Shown: in pieces, positions 21,226-29,762 of the stretch
How positions within the stretch are numbered: the first letter of the stretch is position 1
Layout: each line of letters starts with the position of its first letter
NCBI RefSeq assembly: GCF_011058215.1
Contig: NZ_JAALFG010000005.1
Coordinates: forward strand, 93,962-157,961
Length of the DNA: 64,000 nucleotides
Origin: Devosia aurantiaca
GTDB lineage: Bacteria; Pseudomonadota; Alphaproteobacteria; Rhizobiales; Devosiaceae
Reading direction: 5' to 3'
The notes under the pieces: generated by a model
The model's input: only the letters and a program-made list of their open reading frames with translations
What the model was told of the DNA's origin: nothing
The model's database searches: none
Made by a program: the position numbers and the translations under genes

Positions 21226-21648
21226 ATGATGATCCGAGCGCTTCCGGCTTTACTGTTTCTGATGACGGCCCCTGCCCTAGCCGGTGAGCCTCAACTTGAG
21301 ATGTGCGGCAATCGTCCGAATACCTCGGACAAGACGTGTCTGGTAGATGGCGACACGCTATGGCTTTACGGCGAGAACATCCGGCTGAAGGACTTCGACA
21401 CCCCGGAGCCGCAAACGCAGATATGCGGCGGCGATCAGGAAGTAGCTTTGGCTAAGGCGGCGAGCGCTAGAATGCTCGACTTGCTGAACAGCAACGACTG
21501 GACGATCAAGTATTTCGGCTACGATCGCACAAGCAGCCGGCGGCGCCTCGCGGCTATCAGCATCGACGGACAGGATGTTAGTAATATCCTGATTGGCGAG
21601 CACTTGGCGCGCAGCTGGCCAAACGGTGAAGAGTGGTGGTGCAGATAG
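21226..21648 (+). CDS. Exported thermonuclease-like (SNase-fold) protein
   Basis: About 140 aa with a signal peptide (MMIRALPALLFLMTAPALAG) and a staphylococcal-nuclease-like OB fold. Features are VDGDTLWLYGENIRLKDFDTPEP (DGDT and the Arg/Asp region), QEVALAKAASARMLDLL, and NILIGEHLARSWPNGEEWWC at the end. The usual second catalytic region is present as YDRTSSRRRLA. Family members cut DNA or RNA, or are inactive anti-conjugation variants. First clear gene inside the element. Confidence 0.8.
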   Translation: MMIRALPALLFLMTAPALAGEPQLEMCGNRPNTSDKTCLVDGDTLWLYGENIRLKDFDTPEPQTQICGGDQEVALAKAASARMLDLLNSNDWTIKYFGYDRTSSRRRLAAISIDGQDVSNILIGEHLARSWPNGEEWWCR

Positions 21649-21658
21649 GAGAGGAAAA

Positions 21659-21961
21659 TTGGACCAAGACGATGAGATGATTGAAGCAGGTGAGCCGATA
21701 TATAAGATCGTCCGGGTAACGCCTGGCAGCGGCCGCAATATCGATGTCGAATGGGAGAACGGCCGCTCGGCAAAGATCGATCTAGAAGCCCGCGTCACGC
21801 ATCGGCTCGTCCTCCCAGCCTTAGCGACAGAGGAAACATTTAGATCAGTAGCCGTAGAAGAATGGGGCTCAGGGATCTGGTGGCCCGGTATCGAAGGCGC
21901 TGCCATTCCATCAAGCCTTCTCCATGCTTGGGCGGAAGGCAAGGATAGCGACTTTGACTAG
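21659..21961 (+). CDS. DUF2442-domain protein
   Basis: About 100 aa. After IYKIVRVTPG the chain alternates short strands (IDVEWENGRSAKIDL) and closes with EEWGSGIWWPGIEGAAIP, the usual DUF2442 layout. The best ribosome site, GGAGAGG, lies right before a TTG at 21659; an ATG at 21677 is the alternative. It follows the nuclease gene by 10 bases, so the two are probably co-transcribed. DUF2442 proteins are often near toxin-antitoxin genes, but no toxin is visible here. Confidence 0.65.
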   Translation: MDQDDEMIEAGEPIYKIVRVTPGSGRNIDVEWENGRSAKIDLEARVTHRLVLPALATEETFRSVAVEEWGSGIWWPGIEGAAIPSSLLHAWAEGKDSDFD

Positions 21962-22028
21962 ATGAACCATGTCGAACCAGGACAGCGCATCGTCTGCCCT
22001 GGTACCTGCGTTTCATTCAAAGTGGTCG

Positions 22029-22661
22029 TCATCCAGACATAACTATGCGCATGAGGTCTGCGGTGTTGCGGGCATTGAGCTTTTGCATGATGCGGGCGCG
22101 GTGAACTTCGACTGTCCGATGCGAGATGTCTAAGATGTTGGCGCTCGCCTTATTGGAAAACCCGTTTACCAAAAGCTGCAGCACCTCGCGCTCTCGCGGG
22201 GTTATCTGCTTGAAGCCACTGACCGTGACCTCGCGTTTGCCTCCACCGTCGGTATAAACTCGTACGTTCTGGCCGAGCGCGCCACGGACGATCGCAAGCA
22301 GCTTTTCGTTGTCTACCGGCTTGCTCAGAACATCGATCGCGCCTTCTTTCATCGCTGTCACCACTTCCTCCAGTGGAGCGAAGCTTGTCAGCATAACCAC
22401 AAGGAGTCCGTGACATTCCTTGCGTGCGGCTCTAAGGAGCGACTCACCGTCGTCGCTGCTCATCTTTATGTTCATGACAACAAGGTCGGGCCTTCTCTTC
22501 TCAAGTGCAGATAGAAAGTGATCGGCACTCAATGAAAATGTTGTCTCGTAACCCTCAAGTCTAAATAGCAGGCTTAAGCTCTCGCAGATGGTAGGATCCG
22601 GATCAACAATATGAATGAGGAAGTCTGCCTTGACTTTCCCTGGGAGCACAAATTCGGTCAT
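22029..22661 (-). CDS. FixJ-type regulator with a degenerate receiver
   Basis: 210 aa. N-terminal receiver-like domain (about residues 15-130) and C-terminal LuxR/GerE helix-turn-helix (ITPREREVLQLLVNGFSNKASANILDISHRTVEVHR). The receiver keeps the acidic pair (VDPDP), the conserved Thr (MLTSF) and Lys (LSKPV). The expected phospho-acceptor Asp is Asn in PDLVVMNIKM. Classical phosphorylation is therefore unlikely, so it may act constitutively or be controlled by another signal. No histidine kinase gene is adjacent. Confidence 0.82.
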   Translation of the reverse strand: MTEFVLPGKVKADFLIHIVDPDPTICESLSLLFRLEGYETTFSLSADHFLSALEKRRPDLVVMNIKMSSDDGESLLRAARKECHGLLVVMLTSFAPLEEVVTAMKEGAIDVLSKPVDNEKLLAIVRGALGQNVRVYTDGGGKREVTVSGFKQITPREREVLQLLVNGFSNKASANILDISHRTVEVHRARIMQKLNARNTADLMRIVMSG

Positions 22662-22811
22662 CGTTAAACCACGTAAGATGTGTTAGCCGTGGTATTTTGA
22701 CCTAACTTCTCACACTGGCAATTACCGTTTTGCTGTACGTAACTGCACACATGCGGTCGAGACATACCAAAAAGAACTACGAGAAATGTGCTAGTGAATT
22801 TGTGAAGTGTA

Positions 22812-23186
22812 TTGATCAAAATAGCGCCAGGAGTAATCTCACCTGCCGGTGGACGCCGAGGTTTAGCAGTGATTGGACAGTTTTGGTTCAGCGAGGTAGC
22901 GCCTTCTGAACACGTGGTTTTGCAGCTTTCTTGGAAAAATGGATTTCCTGAGGGCACAGTGATCTCGCCGCCGGACGTGATCTCTAGTCTAAAACGCCAA
23001 GAGATACCTGCACGATCGAAAGATGAGGCAATGCAGCTTGGGATCGCTTTGGGCTATGCGGTGATGGTTTCATCACTCAGTCAAACGCCTTTGACCCTTT
23101 CGGGTGATTGCACTGCATGGCCAAGCGTTTGGGGTTCGCTAAAAACAAGGTCTGTCGTCAGTTTTGATCGAGCGCGAGCTCATTAA
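22812..23186 (+). CDS. Hypothetical protein
   Basis: An open frame of 124 codons from a TTG, or a shorter form from an internal start. No domain recognised. It overlaps the convergent PAS-LuxR gene by 28 bases at its 3' end. Composition resembles neighbouring accessory genes, but no strong ribosome site precedes the TTG. Confidence 0.35.
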   Translation: MIKIAPGVISPAGGRRGLAVIGQFWFSEVAPSEHVVLQLSWKNGFPEGTVISPPDVISSLKRQEIPARSKDEAMQLGIALGYAVMVSSLSQTPLTLSGDCTAWPSVWGSLKTRSVVSFDRARAH

Positions 23187-23783
23187 GCTGTAGAGCTCTA
23201 ATGACAGCATGAGTACGGTTCATCGCACCCAGCTTCGTAATGGCCCTATTGGACAGCGCGCTTACGGTATGCTGTGAAATTCCAAGCCTGAGCCCAGCCG
23301 TCTCAGCTGTGTAACCTTCGGCGAAGAGCTGGAGAACTTGCCTCTCCCTTGCCGTTAGAACCGATGAATTTTGGCCAGCTGACGTATCGTGAGTAGCCCG
23401 ACTCTGTTCGGCCAGAGCCTCAGCAGTTTTGACAAAGCCCATTAGTCCTAGATAGCTTAGATCCTCATCGAAATGGGGGTGCCATGACCGCGCGAGACTA
23501 TGTACTTGCCGTCGGCGCGTCGCAGCCGGAAATCCGAAAGGTACTCTACCCTGCCATCAACTGCAGCGTGCAGCGCCCGGCGAGTCGGGATGCGATCATC
23601 AGGATGAATGTAGTTGAGCCAGTTAAGGCCTTCGGCGCTTTCGGCCCCGGTGTAAGCATACCATCCTGGACTCAAATAGACGCAGAGACCGTCTGAATCG
23701 CAAATCCAACCAAGCAGCCCGGGACCTTCAACTAAGCTTTTAAATAAGTTTCTGTTACTGGTCCACTTTGCTAGACGATACAT
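23158..23783 (-). CDS. PAS-LuxR transcriptional regulator (frameshifted)
   Basis: The N-terminal ORF is a PAS fold (GLLGWICDSDGLCVYLSPGW, then YIHPDDR, then RLRRADGKYIVSRGHGTPI). The C-terminal ORF is a LuxR helix-turn-helix (LTARERQVLQLFAEGYTAETAGLRLGISQHTVSALSNR). One T added at 23471-23473 joins them as GHGTPIFDEDLSYLGLMGF, a natural PAS ending, to give a single ~208-aa regulator. Cofactor and signal are unknown. Next to a second LuxR-type regulator. Confidence 0.7.
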
Positions 23784-23921
23784 GAAAGCTCACTTAACGC
23801 CGCATTTCTGCCATCTGATCAAGCGTTAGCACTCATGTCAATTGTTGCTTTAATTTTAAACTCAGAGGTGATCGGCACCCCAGACTAATGCATCTCAAGG
23901 GCAACGTGTTTGTAGAGCCAG

Positions 23922-24128
23922 CTAGGATGCCCTGCCCTTGCCGATGCACACCGGCCGACCATCATTCCAGCCACAATAGCTCAGCAGTTCATCGCCGCGC
24001 TTCTGCTGGAACGGCGCACCGCGATAGCCACAGCCTTCACAGAGGTAGATCGGTGCCGTCGCTGGCACTCTCTTGCCGTTGACGACGATCTCGGCTCCGG
24101 TAGGCTGGTATTCGGTGGGCATGGTCAT
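23922..24128 (-). CDS. Small zinc-ribbon-like protein
   Basis: 68 aa with four cysteines, CEGC near residue 30 and two later (SYCGW, VCIGK), and aromatic residues typical of small metal-binding folds. Start at the ATG at 24128 or 24122. Function unknown. Divergent from the following plus-strand gene. Confidence 0.5.
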   Translation of the reverse strand: MTMPTEYQPTGAEIVVNGKRVPATAPIYLCEGCGYRGAPFQQKRGDELLSYCGWNDGRPVCIGKGRAS

Positions 24129-24136
24129 CGCTATGG

Positions 24137-24493
24137 TTGAGCAGCTCGGAGCCGCACGGAATCGACGTGACCATATACGCTTGGACGACCTACGACGACG
24201 AGCTCGACGAGAAGGCGATCATTATTGGCGTCGGCGGGAGCGACGCATCCATGATTGCCATGGGCTTGAGCTACGTTGAGCCAGGTGCCGACATATACTG
24301 GTTCAGCAACATCAACCATCGAGGCTATTTCGTCGAAGGCAGCGAGCATGGCTTCACAGTATCGCAGGCGCTACTGCGCGCGGAAGAGCTTCGCCTGGAG
24401 ATGGGTTACAGCCGCGTCGTCATCACCATTCAGGAGCGAGGCATGTGGCGTGACGAGTGGGGTGCCTTGGCCGAGCGAGAGGGCCTAAGCTGA
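24137..24493 (+). CDS. Hypothetical protein upstream of YedK
   Basis: 118 aa from a TTG, with no recognised domain. It has alternating polar and aromatic strands (IDVTIYAWTTYDDEL, DIYWFSNINHRGYFVEG) and a C-terminal helix. Its stop overlaps the start of the SRAP gene (TGATG), which argues for a real, co-translated gene. Confidence 0.5.
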   Translation: MSSSEPHGIDVTIYAWTTYDDELDEKAIIIGVGGSDASMIAMGLSYVEPGADIYWFSNINHRGYFVEGSEHGFTVSQALLRAEELRLEMGYSRVVITIQERGMWRDEWGALAEREGLS

Positions 24494-25170
24494 TGTGTGG
24501 ACGCTTCACCCATGAGATGACCTGGGCAGACATTCATGCACTCTACAGCATCCACAATCCGCCGGCGACGAACATGCGGCCTCGGTACAACATAGCGCCG
24601 ACACAGACCGTGGACATGATAGTGCTCGACAAGGGCGGCAATCGGGAGATGATCTCGGGCCGCTGGGGGTTGGTGCCGTTCTTCGCCAAGGAAATTGGCA
24701 AGCTCACTACTATCAACGCTCGAATCGAGACGGTCGACACGTCGGGCATGTTCCGTGAGCCGTTCAAGAAACGGCGCTGCCTCATACCGGCTGATGGCTA
24801 CTTCGAATGGACGACAAGCGAGGCAGACGGGAAGAAGGATCCGTGGCTACTGCACCTGCCCCAGCATCGCGGCTTCAGCTTCGCCGGCCTTTGGGCCCAC
24901 AACGACAACCTGGGCATCACCAGCTGCACGATCATCACGGCGCCTGCCGTGGAGCACATCGCCCATATTCATGGACGCATGCCGGTGATCTTGGAAGAGA
25001 GCGCCTATGACGACTGGTTGTCTGGCGAGGCTCAGGGCGATGACGCCAAGGCGCTTCTGCTGGACAACCACCTCGACAGCGAGCTCGAGTTTCATCGCGT
25101 CGATCGCGCAGTGAACAATGCTCGCTATGAAGGCACAGATACCAAGAAGCCTATCCTCAACCCACTCTGA
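24493..25170 (+). CDS. yedK: SOS-response-associated peptidase (SRAP/YedK/HMCES family)
   Basis: 225 aa. The family forms a covalent link with abasic sites in single-stranded DNA through Cys2 after Met removal. Landmarks are MCGRFTHEM at the start, PRYNIAPTQ, GRWGLVPFFAKE, TINARIETV, RCLIPADGYFEW (Glu), and TAPAVEHIAHIHGRMPVIL (catalytic His). All key residues are present and the length is normal. YedK-like genes are frequent cargo on phages and islands. A remnant of a second copy lies at 26076-26108. Confidence 0.93.
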   Translation: MCGRFTHEMTWADIHALYSIHNPPATNMRPRYNIAPTQTVDMIVLDKGGNREMISGRWGLVPFFAKEIGKLTTINARIETVDTSGMFREPFKKRRCLIPADGYFEWTTSEADGKKDPWLLHLPQHRGFSFAGLWAHNDNLGITSCTIITAPAVEHIAHIHGRMPVILEESAYDDWLSGEAQGDDAKALLLDNHLDSELEFHRVDRAVNNARYEGTDTKKPILNPL

Positions 25171-25181
25171 GGCTATCAACC

Positions 25182-25574
25182 ATGATGTCACCCAGGACAC
25201 CGCTCACCGCTCGAGAGCAGGAGGTCTTTGACATATTGCTGAAAGGCGCGACTTCTCAACAGGTGGCCGAGGCGCTGTCGATATCCAAGCGAACGGTAGA
25301 AAACTACCGTGGGGAGATCGTGCGGAAGTATGGCGTTCGCAGGCTGATTGAGATCGCCAATCCCCCGACCGAACGAGTCATTGAGAACGGCGTCCCGAAG
25401 ACCATAACTCTGGCGGACGTGCTCGCCACCCTCGAAGCGATACAAAGGCGGCTAGACACTATCGATGCAGCCTTGAGAGTGCTGCTCCCAAATACCACCA
25501 CACCGGAGGCTGCACCCACTATGCCTAGACTATCGGACATCAGGGCCAAACGACGTGCGCGGAAGGCCAGGTAG
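25182..25574 (+). CDS. LuxR-type helix-turn-helix protein
   Basis: 130 aa with an N-terminal GerE-type DNA-binding domain (LTAREQEVFDILLKGATSQQVAEALSISKRTVENYRGEIV). A predicted helix (LADVLATLEAIQRRLDTIDAALRVLL) and a basic tail (RAKRRARKAR) follow. No receiver or ligand domain. It starts 12 bases after the yedK stop and may be co-transcribed. Confidence 0.75.
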   Translation: MMSPRTPLTAREQEVFDILLKGATSQQVAEALSISKRTVENYRGEIVRKYGVRRLIEIANPPTERVIENGVPKTITLADVLATLEAIQRRLDTIDAALRVLLPNTTTPEAAPTMPRLSDIRAKRRARKAR

Positions 25575-25694
25575 ACTGCCTTAGCCTTCGGGCCCGCGGG
25601 GTCGACATGGCCATCTAGGCCTGAGCACGCCCTGCAGTGCCAGGCGCCAACAAAGTTTCAGCAAACATCGCTGGCGCCGAAGCTACAGCTTGGC

Positions 25695-26003
25695 TTAGTC
25701 GCCTTCGTGGCCGAGAGCGATCCCGCCTTCGTTGCAGGCATCGTAGTCGATGGTAAGAGTATCGCCGTCATCGAAAGAAGCTATCAGGCGTGTTGCGCAT
25801 ACACCATCAGGCAGACGCAGAGTGAAGTTCCGGTTGCCACTGGAAGCGACCCTCTGGAAGTCAATTACTTGGCCGCCTTGTACGGCAATGCTGGTGAGGC
25901 CTGCCGAGGTCCGATTGCTGACCTCGAAGTCGTGGTCGGCGGCCACTGCCGGCGCGGCAGCAAAGAGTGAAACCGTAAGCAGTGCAGGCAGAAATCTGTT
26001 CAT
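25695..26003 (-). CDS. Small exported protein
   Basis: 102 aa with a signal peptide (MNRFLPALLTVSLFAAAPAVAA). The mature part resembles a small beta-rich domain (FEVSNRTSAGLTSIAVQ, NFTLRLPDGVCATRLIASFDDG, IDYDACN) with two cysteines. The ATG at 26003 follows GGAGGGG. Function unknown. Confidence 0.6.
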   Translation of the reverse strand: MNRFLPALLTVSLFAAAPAVAADHDFEVSNRTSAGLTSIAVQGGQVIDFQRVASSGNRNFTLRLPDGVCATRLIASFDDGDTLTIDYDACNEGGIALGHEGD

Positions 26004-26075
26004 GGGAGCCCCTCCGAGTTGATGCTCAATCGATAATACGACCATGACAGCTCTGTCGATGCACTACCCTTCCCC

Positions 26076-26108
26076 AACACCAAGAAGCCGATCCTCAATC
26101 CGCTTTAG
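26076..26108 (+). pseudogene. Remnant of a second SRAP/YedK gene (C-terminal tip)
   Basis: Plus-strand bases encode NTKKPILNPL and a stop, nearly identical to the final residues TKKPILNPL of the intact SRAP protein ending at 25170. DNA identity is high with third-position changes. The rest of the copy is gone. The fragment overlaps the 3' end of the minus-strand zinc-binding gene. Confidence 0.55.
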
Positions 26109-26619
26109 GTTTTCCGACGCGAAACCGATTCTGCTCCAGCCACTTAAGACGCTCCTTCTTCGTGGAAAAGTTTGGAGGCCAGAACCCTTTCGAGTTGAGA
26201 AGCGCGATCAACGTCGCCTGATCTGTCGTCAGCGGCTCTTCGTGATGGTGACCGCCACCGGTGCCGCCGCTTCGCGATCGAGCGATAGCTTCGCCGGCTG
26301 TCTGAGGTCGCTTGACGGGGTTCTGATAAGGCACCTCTCGCCACGCCCATTTCGGGCGGCGGACTTTCAGCACGCCTTCGTCAGCAGCGTCGGGCAGGCG
26401 CGTGCCGACATACAGGAAGTCCGAGCGATTGCATCGAGAGCACGAGCGGAAGACGTCGTGCATCTTGGCTGGTGCGCCGTAGACGGTCATCAGGTCGCTG
26501 GCAAGGAAGTGGCTGGTGCGCCGGCAATGGTTGCAGCGGACGACGATCAGCCGATTGTCCGCGGCGAGATCACCGAGGGTGATCTTCTCGACGGTGTTTC
26601 GGCTCGGCGTCATTCCCAT
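26095..26619 (-). CDS. Protein with two CxxC zinc-binding knuckles
   Basis: About 174 aa from the ATG at 26619. Two knuckles (VRCNHCRRTSHF and RSCSRCNRSDFLY) suggest one zinc ribbon at residues ~25-70. A low-complexity Gly/His stretch and a basic C-terminus (KKERLKWLEQNRFRVGK) follow. Such proteins recur in rhizobial prophages and islands. Function unknown. Confidence 0.55.
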   Translation of the reverse strand: MGMTPSRNTVEKITLGDLAADNRLIVVRCNHCRRTSHFLASDLMTVYGAPAKMHDVFRSCSRCNRSDFLYVGTRLPDAADEGVLKVRRPKWAWREVPYQNPVKRPQTAGEAIARSRSGGTGGGHHHEEPLTTDQATLIALLNSKGFWPPNFSTKKERLKWLEQNRFRVGKPKAD

Positions 26620-26869
26620 GTCGGACCTCGCGGGTGGCAAGGTGCCGACTCCTACACCGTGAACAGGACAGGAACAAGCGTCAGGGGTTGGGGTATTGAT
26701 CCGAAAGGGATAGAAGGTCCGTCCCGATTTCGGAGAGCGAAATGGCTGACAGCCACTCACTTCTTCGATTGCCCAATTCGTTTCAATCGTTCGGGCTTAT
26801 ATTGGACCTGCTATCCAAAATGAGCTTCTCCTACATCACGAAGTCGGAGCGCTAAGCCCCGTTGTCCGA

Positions 26870-27169
26870 ATGCAATTGCGGCACCAGCATCATTTTGCCG
26901 CTGTCTCCGGCGACCGCTTGCTTGGATATCTGAGCTGGACCGCAACTGACGCTGAAGTTGCTAGCCAATGGGCTAAGCATGACCGTCCGCTTAAGCCTAT
27001 ACTCAATCAGCAAATCGATGCTGCGGCTTTAACAGTAATGGTGACAAGAAATCCTGAGCTGACCCGTCCGCTCATCCGGGCTGCTCGTGATGCGAACAAA
27101 GGAAAGCGTGTGTTTTTAAGCAGGACAATGCCGCGGGTAGCGCACCGGACAAGAAAAGGTCTGTCCTGA
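26870..27169 (+). CDS. Hypothetical protein
   Basis: 99 codons open from an ATG. No recognised domain and no convincing ribosome site. The basic C-terminus and high Thr/Arg content may mean a shifted frame. Reported only as a weak candidate in an otherwise empty stretch (26620-27275). Confidence 0.3.
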   Translation: MQLRHQHHFAAVSGDRLLGYLSWTATDAEVASQWAKHDRPLKPILNQQIDAAALTVMVTRNPELTRPLIRAARDANKGKRVFLSRTMPRVAHRTRKGLS

Positions 27170-27275
27170 ACAGATAGCAAATCCGCAACAGTAGAAAAAA
27201 TACCGGCTAAGGCGAAGTAATGCCTCTGTTCGCTGCGCTTCGGTTGTGAGACACCAAATGCGTATGGGGGTCATT

Positions 27276-28147
27276 ATGAAATTCGCGAGTGTTTGCATCA
27301 CGACCGTGTCACTGGCGGCTATCATGGCATCTGCGCCAGCACTCGCACAGGACCGTGGCATTTGGATCGAAGCAATTGGTGCGGTCGTCTACGGCGACAA
27401 TAGTGCTGCCGAAAGCTTCATCGCTGACACGACGACCACGGACGATTTCAGCATCAGCGATCTTGATGGTGGTTTCGGATCGCTTTATCTTGGTGTGCCG
27501 CTGAGCCCTACATGGGATGTCGCAGCGGGGGTTTCCATAACGTCGCTATCTCCAGGTGAGGCTGAATATAGCGAACCTGGCATCGTGTTCCCCATTGTCG
27601 TGCCAGGGGCAGCGGTCAGGTTGAGAACGACCTCGACATTCATGCATTTGATATCGAGATCGGCTACACGCCCGAGCTAGACGACAACCTGGACATTCGC
27701 TTGTTCGCCGGCGCGCGCGGTCTTCATGCAGCCAACGACATTTTTGTCACCGAGGATAAGCTTGGTGGTGAGTTTGACGAAAGCACCCTTATTGAAAGCA
27801 ACTATTTCGGCATTGGTCCGCGCGTCGGCATGGACATTGCAAATCGCTTCGCTGACTCGCCATTCGGTATCTCGGGTTCTTTCGCTGGCGCCGTGATCTT
27901 TGGCAACTCTAGCCAGACGATCACCACCGACACTAGCGGCGGTCCCACTTCAACCGAAATCGATGACAACCGCACCGTCGTGAACCTCGAAGCCTCGATC
28001 GGACTCGATTATCACTTTACCGAGCAAGCCAGCTTCACCATCGGGTACCGCGGCGAGCACTTCGGCAATGTAAGCAATGTTCCCGGTGGGGAGCCAGAAA
28101 GCTTCACTTCGCACGGCCCGTTCGTCAAAGCGGCGCTGTCGTTCTAG
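27276..28147 (+). CDS. Outer-membrane beta-barrel protein (frameshifted)
   Basis: Signal peptide MKFASVCITTVSLAAIMASAPALA, then alternating beta-strand segments ending in Phe (GPFVKAALSF), the usual outer-membrane assembly signal. Near 27605-27611 the frame breaks within GGGGCAG. The next frame continues ENDLDIHAFDIEIGYTPELD to 28147. Joined length is about 290 aa. Good match in style to phage or host porin-like barrels. A terminator follows. Confidence 0.72.
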
Positions 28148-28154
28148 CTTAAAC

Positions 28155-28195
28155 GATGGTCGTCTGGATGCATTTCGGACGGCCATCTTTTTCTC
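28155..28195 (+). terminator. Intrinsic terminator after the barrel gene
   Basis: GATGGTCGTC (28155-28164) pairs with GACGGCCATC (28178-28187) over ten positions with one G-U, followed by TTTTTCTC. A strong rho-independent terminator for the plus-strand barrel gene. Confidence 0.8.
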
Positions 28196-28199
28196 TCGC

Positions 28200-28604
28200 C
28201 TAGACGGGGCCAGCGAGCAGGAAATACACGACTGCGGCACCCCCGACGACGCCAGTAATGAACCAGCCGACGATAATGTGGAGATGTTCGCGCCTCGGCA
28301 AATCTTCGCTCCCGGTGGCGGGTGCCGACAGTCCGTACATGCCGGCAAGAAATATCGCTGTGGCGATTAGGCCCGGTACAAAGCTGGTGGTGAGCCATTC
28401 CGGCAGATCCAGCGCGCCGGCGGTCAAGACGTAGCATCGATGCACCAGCAGCGTCGTCCACGCCAACCAAACGGTGAGGTTAATCTTGTCGGTGCCGCTT
28501 GAGCCACCGCGGCTGATGGCGCGAAACGCGGCAGCCCGCCAGGTCCACGCCATACCAGCAGCAACGCCAAGCACAAGCGGGTCGATTAGCCACTTCTCGG
28601 TCAA
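28200..28604 (-). CDS. Phage-type membrane protein, N-terminally shortened copy
   Basis: About 134 aa from a TTG, with three or four TM segments (DPLVLGVAAGMAWTWRAAAF, LIATAIFLAGMYGLSA, IIVGWFITGVVGGAAVVYFLL). It is a diverged duplicate of the 164-aa protein at 33971-34465 (roughly 80% identical over the shared part). It lacks that protein's first ~30 residues and its first TM helix. The two copies flank the polysaccharide cassette in the same orientation. Confidence 0.65.
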   Translation of the reverse strand: MTEKWLIDPLVLGVAAGMAWTWRAAAFRAISRGGSSGTDKINLTVWLAWTTLLVHRCYVLTAGALDLPEWLTTSFVPGLIATAIFLAGMYGLSAPATGSEDLPRREHLHIIVGWFITGVVGGAAVVYFLLAGPV

Positions 28605-28605
28605 G

Positions 28606-28640
28606 GATTTGCGGAGCCTCCTTTAAAGACTTCGCAAATC
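28606..28640. repeat. Short inverted repeat at the duplication breakpoint
   Basis: GATTTGCG (28606-28613) and CGCAAATC (28633-28640) form an 8-base perfect inverted repeat. It sits where homology between the two membrane-protein copies stops. Its role is unclear; a recombination scar or a promoter/terminator element is possible. Confidence 0.4.
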
Positions 28641-28763
28641 CACGGCACATGAAATGGCACACAGAGTGCAAGAAGCATGACCGTTTAGGTCGCGCAGAGT
28701 CGTCGCGACTTAAGTTAAGTCGATCAAGGGCGCGCTGCTGGTTTCAGATCAGCTTTTGTAAAC

Positions 28764-29762
28764 TCACTTGCCCCAAGGATCATTTTGAGGTCTCAGCCAG
28801 ACATAATCGCCATGCGGAGCCTCCGAGAACATGTACCCCTTAGACAGCGGAGAGGACAATGTGATGCCCCCATCAGCGTTCACCCAAGGCTCTAATCGCC
28901 GGACCCGGAAGCCCAGTCCGGACAGAAGCACCCACAATCGCTCGGAAACGCCACGCAACTCTTCATTTTCGGTAAGTCGTGAACCTTGCCATTCTGTGAT
29001 AATTCTTAGGTTTGGAGACCGCTCGATCGTGGCTTTGCCGCCCAGTAGCGCCTGAGCCTCGGCGCCCTCTATATCAAGCTGGATGAGATCAAGATCACGC
29101 CCCGCTGCTAAGTCGTCGATGGTGGTAGTCTTGACCCGGAAGGGAACCATCATCCCCTTTTCCACATCCACCTTCATGTCATCACCAGTCAACGCCTCGA
29201 TGCTTCGGGCAGACCAAATCGCCTGATCTATCGAAGTTACTGCATGGGTACTCGGACGTTTTGTTACGGCGCCGCCACCGAGAAATTGAGGATCGAACGA
29301 GAAATCCAGCGTCAAGCCGCCCTGATCCCAAAGTGCCGCGTTGAACACGTCGACTCGGTCTGGCACTCCTCCCCAGTACCTCGAAAGCTGAAGATAGGGT
29401 ATAATATGCGGATTGGCGTCAACCGAAATAACCTTTCCGTTCGAGCCCACTAATTGGCCGCAAAGCACCGAATAGTAACCAAAATTCGCTCCTGCATTTA
29501 AAACACGGTTTCCGCTTTTTACCAGCTCCTGAACAAGACGCGTTGTCCAAGGCTCGATGACGCCGTCCCTGACCAACCCCACAGCGACGTCGACATTGAA
29601 AGTGGGGATCACCAGATATCCACCCCATTCTGCTCGAACGAGCATTCGGTCGCGCCCGAGATAAGTGTTCGCGAATACCGCTGCAGATCCTCCATTAGGT
29701 TCTGCCTGTAGATGCATTTCCTTCGAACAAAAGAGCTTTTTAAGTTGACGTAGCAACAGCAC
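28764..29762 (-). CDS. FkbM-family SAM-dependent methyltransferase
   Basis: Up to 332 aa from a GTG. FkbM layout: VLNAGANFGYYSVLCGQLVG (SAM motif I), VISVDANPHIIPYLQ, then LDLIQLDIEGAEAQALLGG and RIITEWQGSRL. Members O-methylate sugars or glycan ends. Downstream of wzm-wzt, a methyltransferase could cap the chain end as a length and export signal; that is inference. Overlaps the 3' end of wzt by 23 bases; an internal ATG after residue 15 is another possible start. Confidence 0.82.
   Translation of the reverse strand: MLLLRQLKKLFCSKEMHLQAEPNGGSAAVFANTYLGRDRMLVRAEWGGYLVIPTFNVDVAVGLVRDGVIEPWTTRLVQELVKSGNRVLNAGANFGYYSVLCGQLVGSNGKVISVDANPHIIPYLQLSRYWGGVPDRVDVFNAALWDQGGLTLDFSFDPQFLGGGAVTKRPSTHAVTSIDQAIWSARSIEALTGDDMKVDVEKGMMVPFRVKTTTIDDLAAGRDLDLIQLDIEGAEAQALLGGKATIERSPNLRIITEWQGSRLTENEELRGVSERLWVLLSGLGFRVRRLEPWVNADGGITLSSPLSKGYMFSEAPHGDYVWLRPQNDPWGK

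Noticed and set aside
21078..21287. Plus-strand ORF of about 70 codons between the tRNA half and the nuclease gene
   Set aside because: No domain or clear ribosome site, and it overlaps the start of the better-supported nuclease gene; likely chance.
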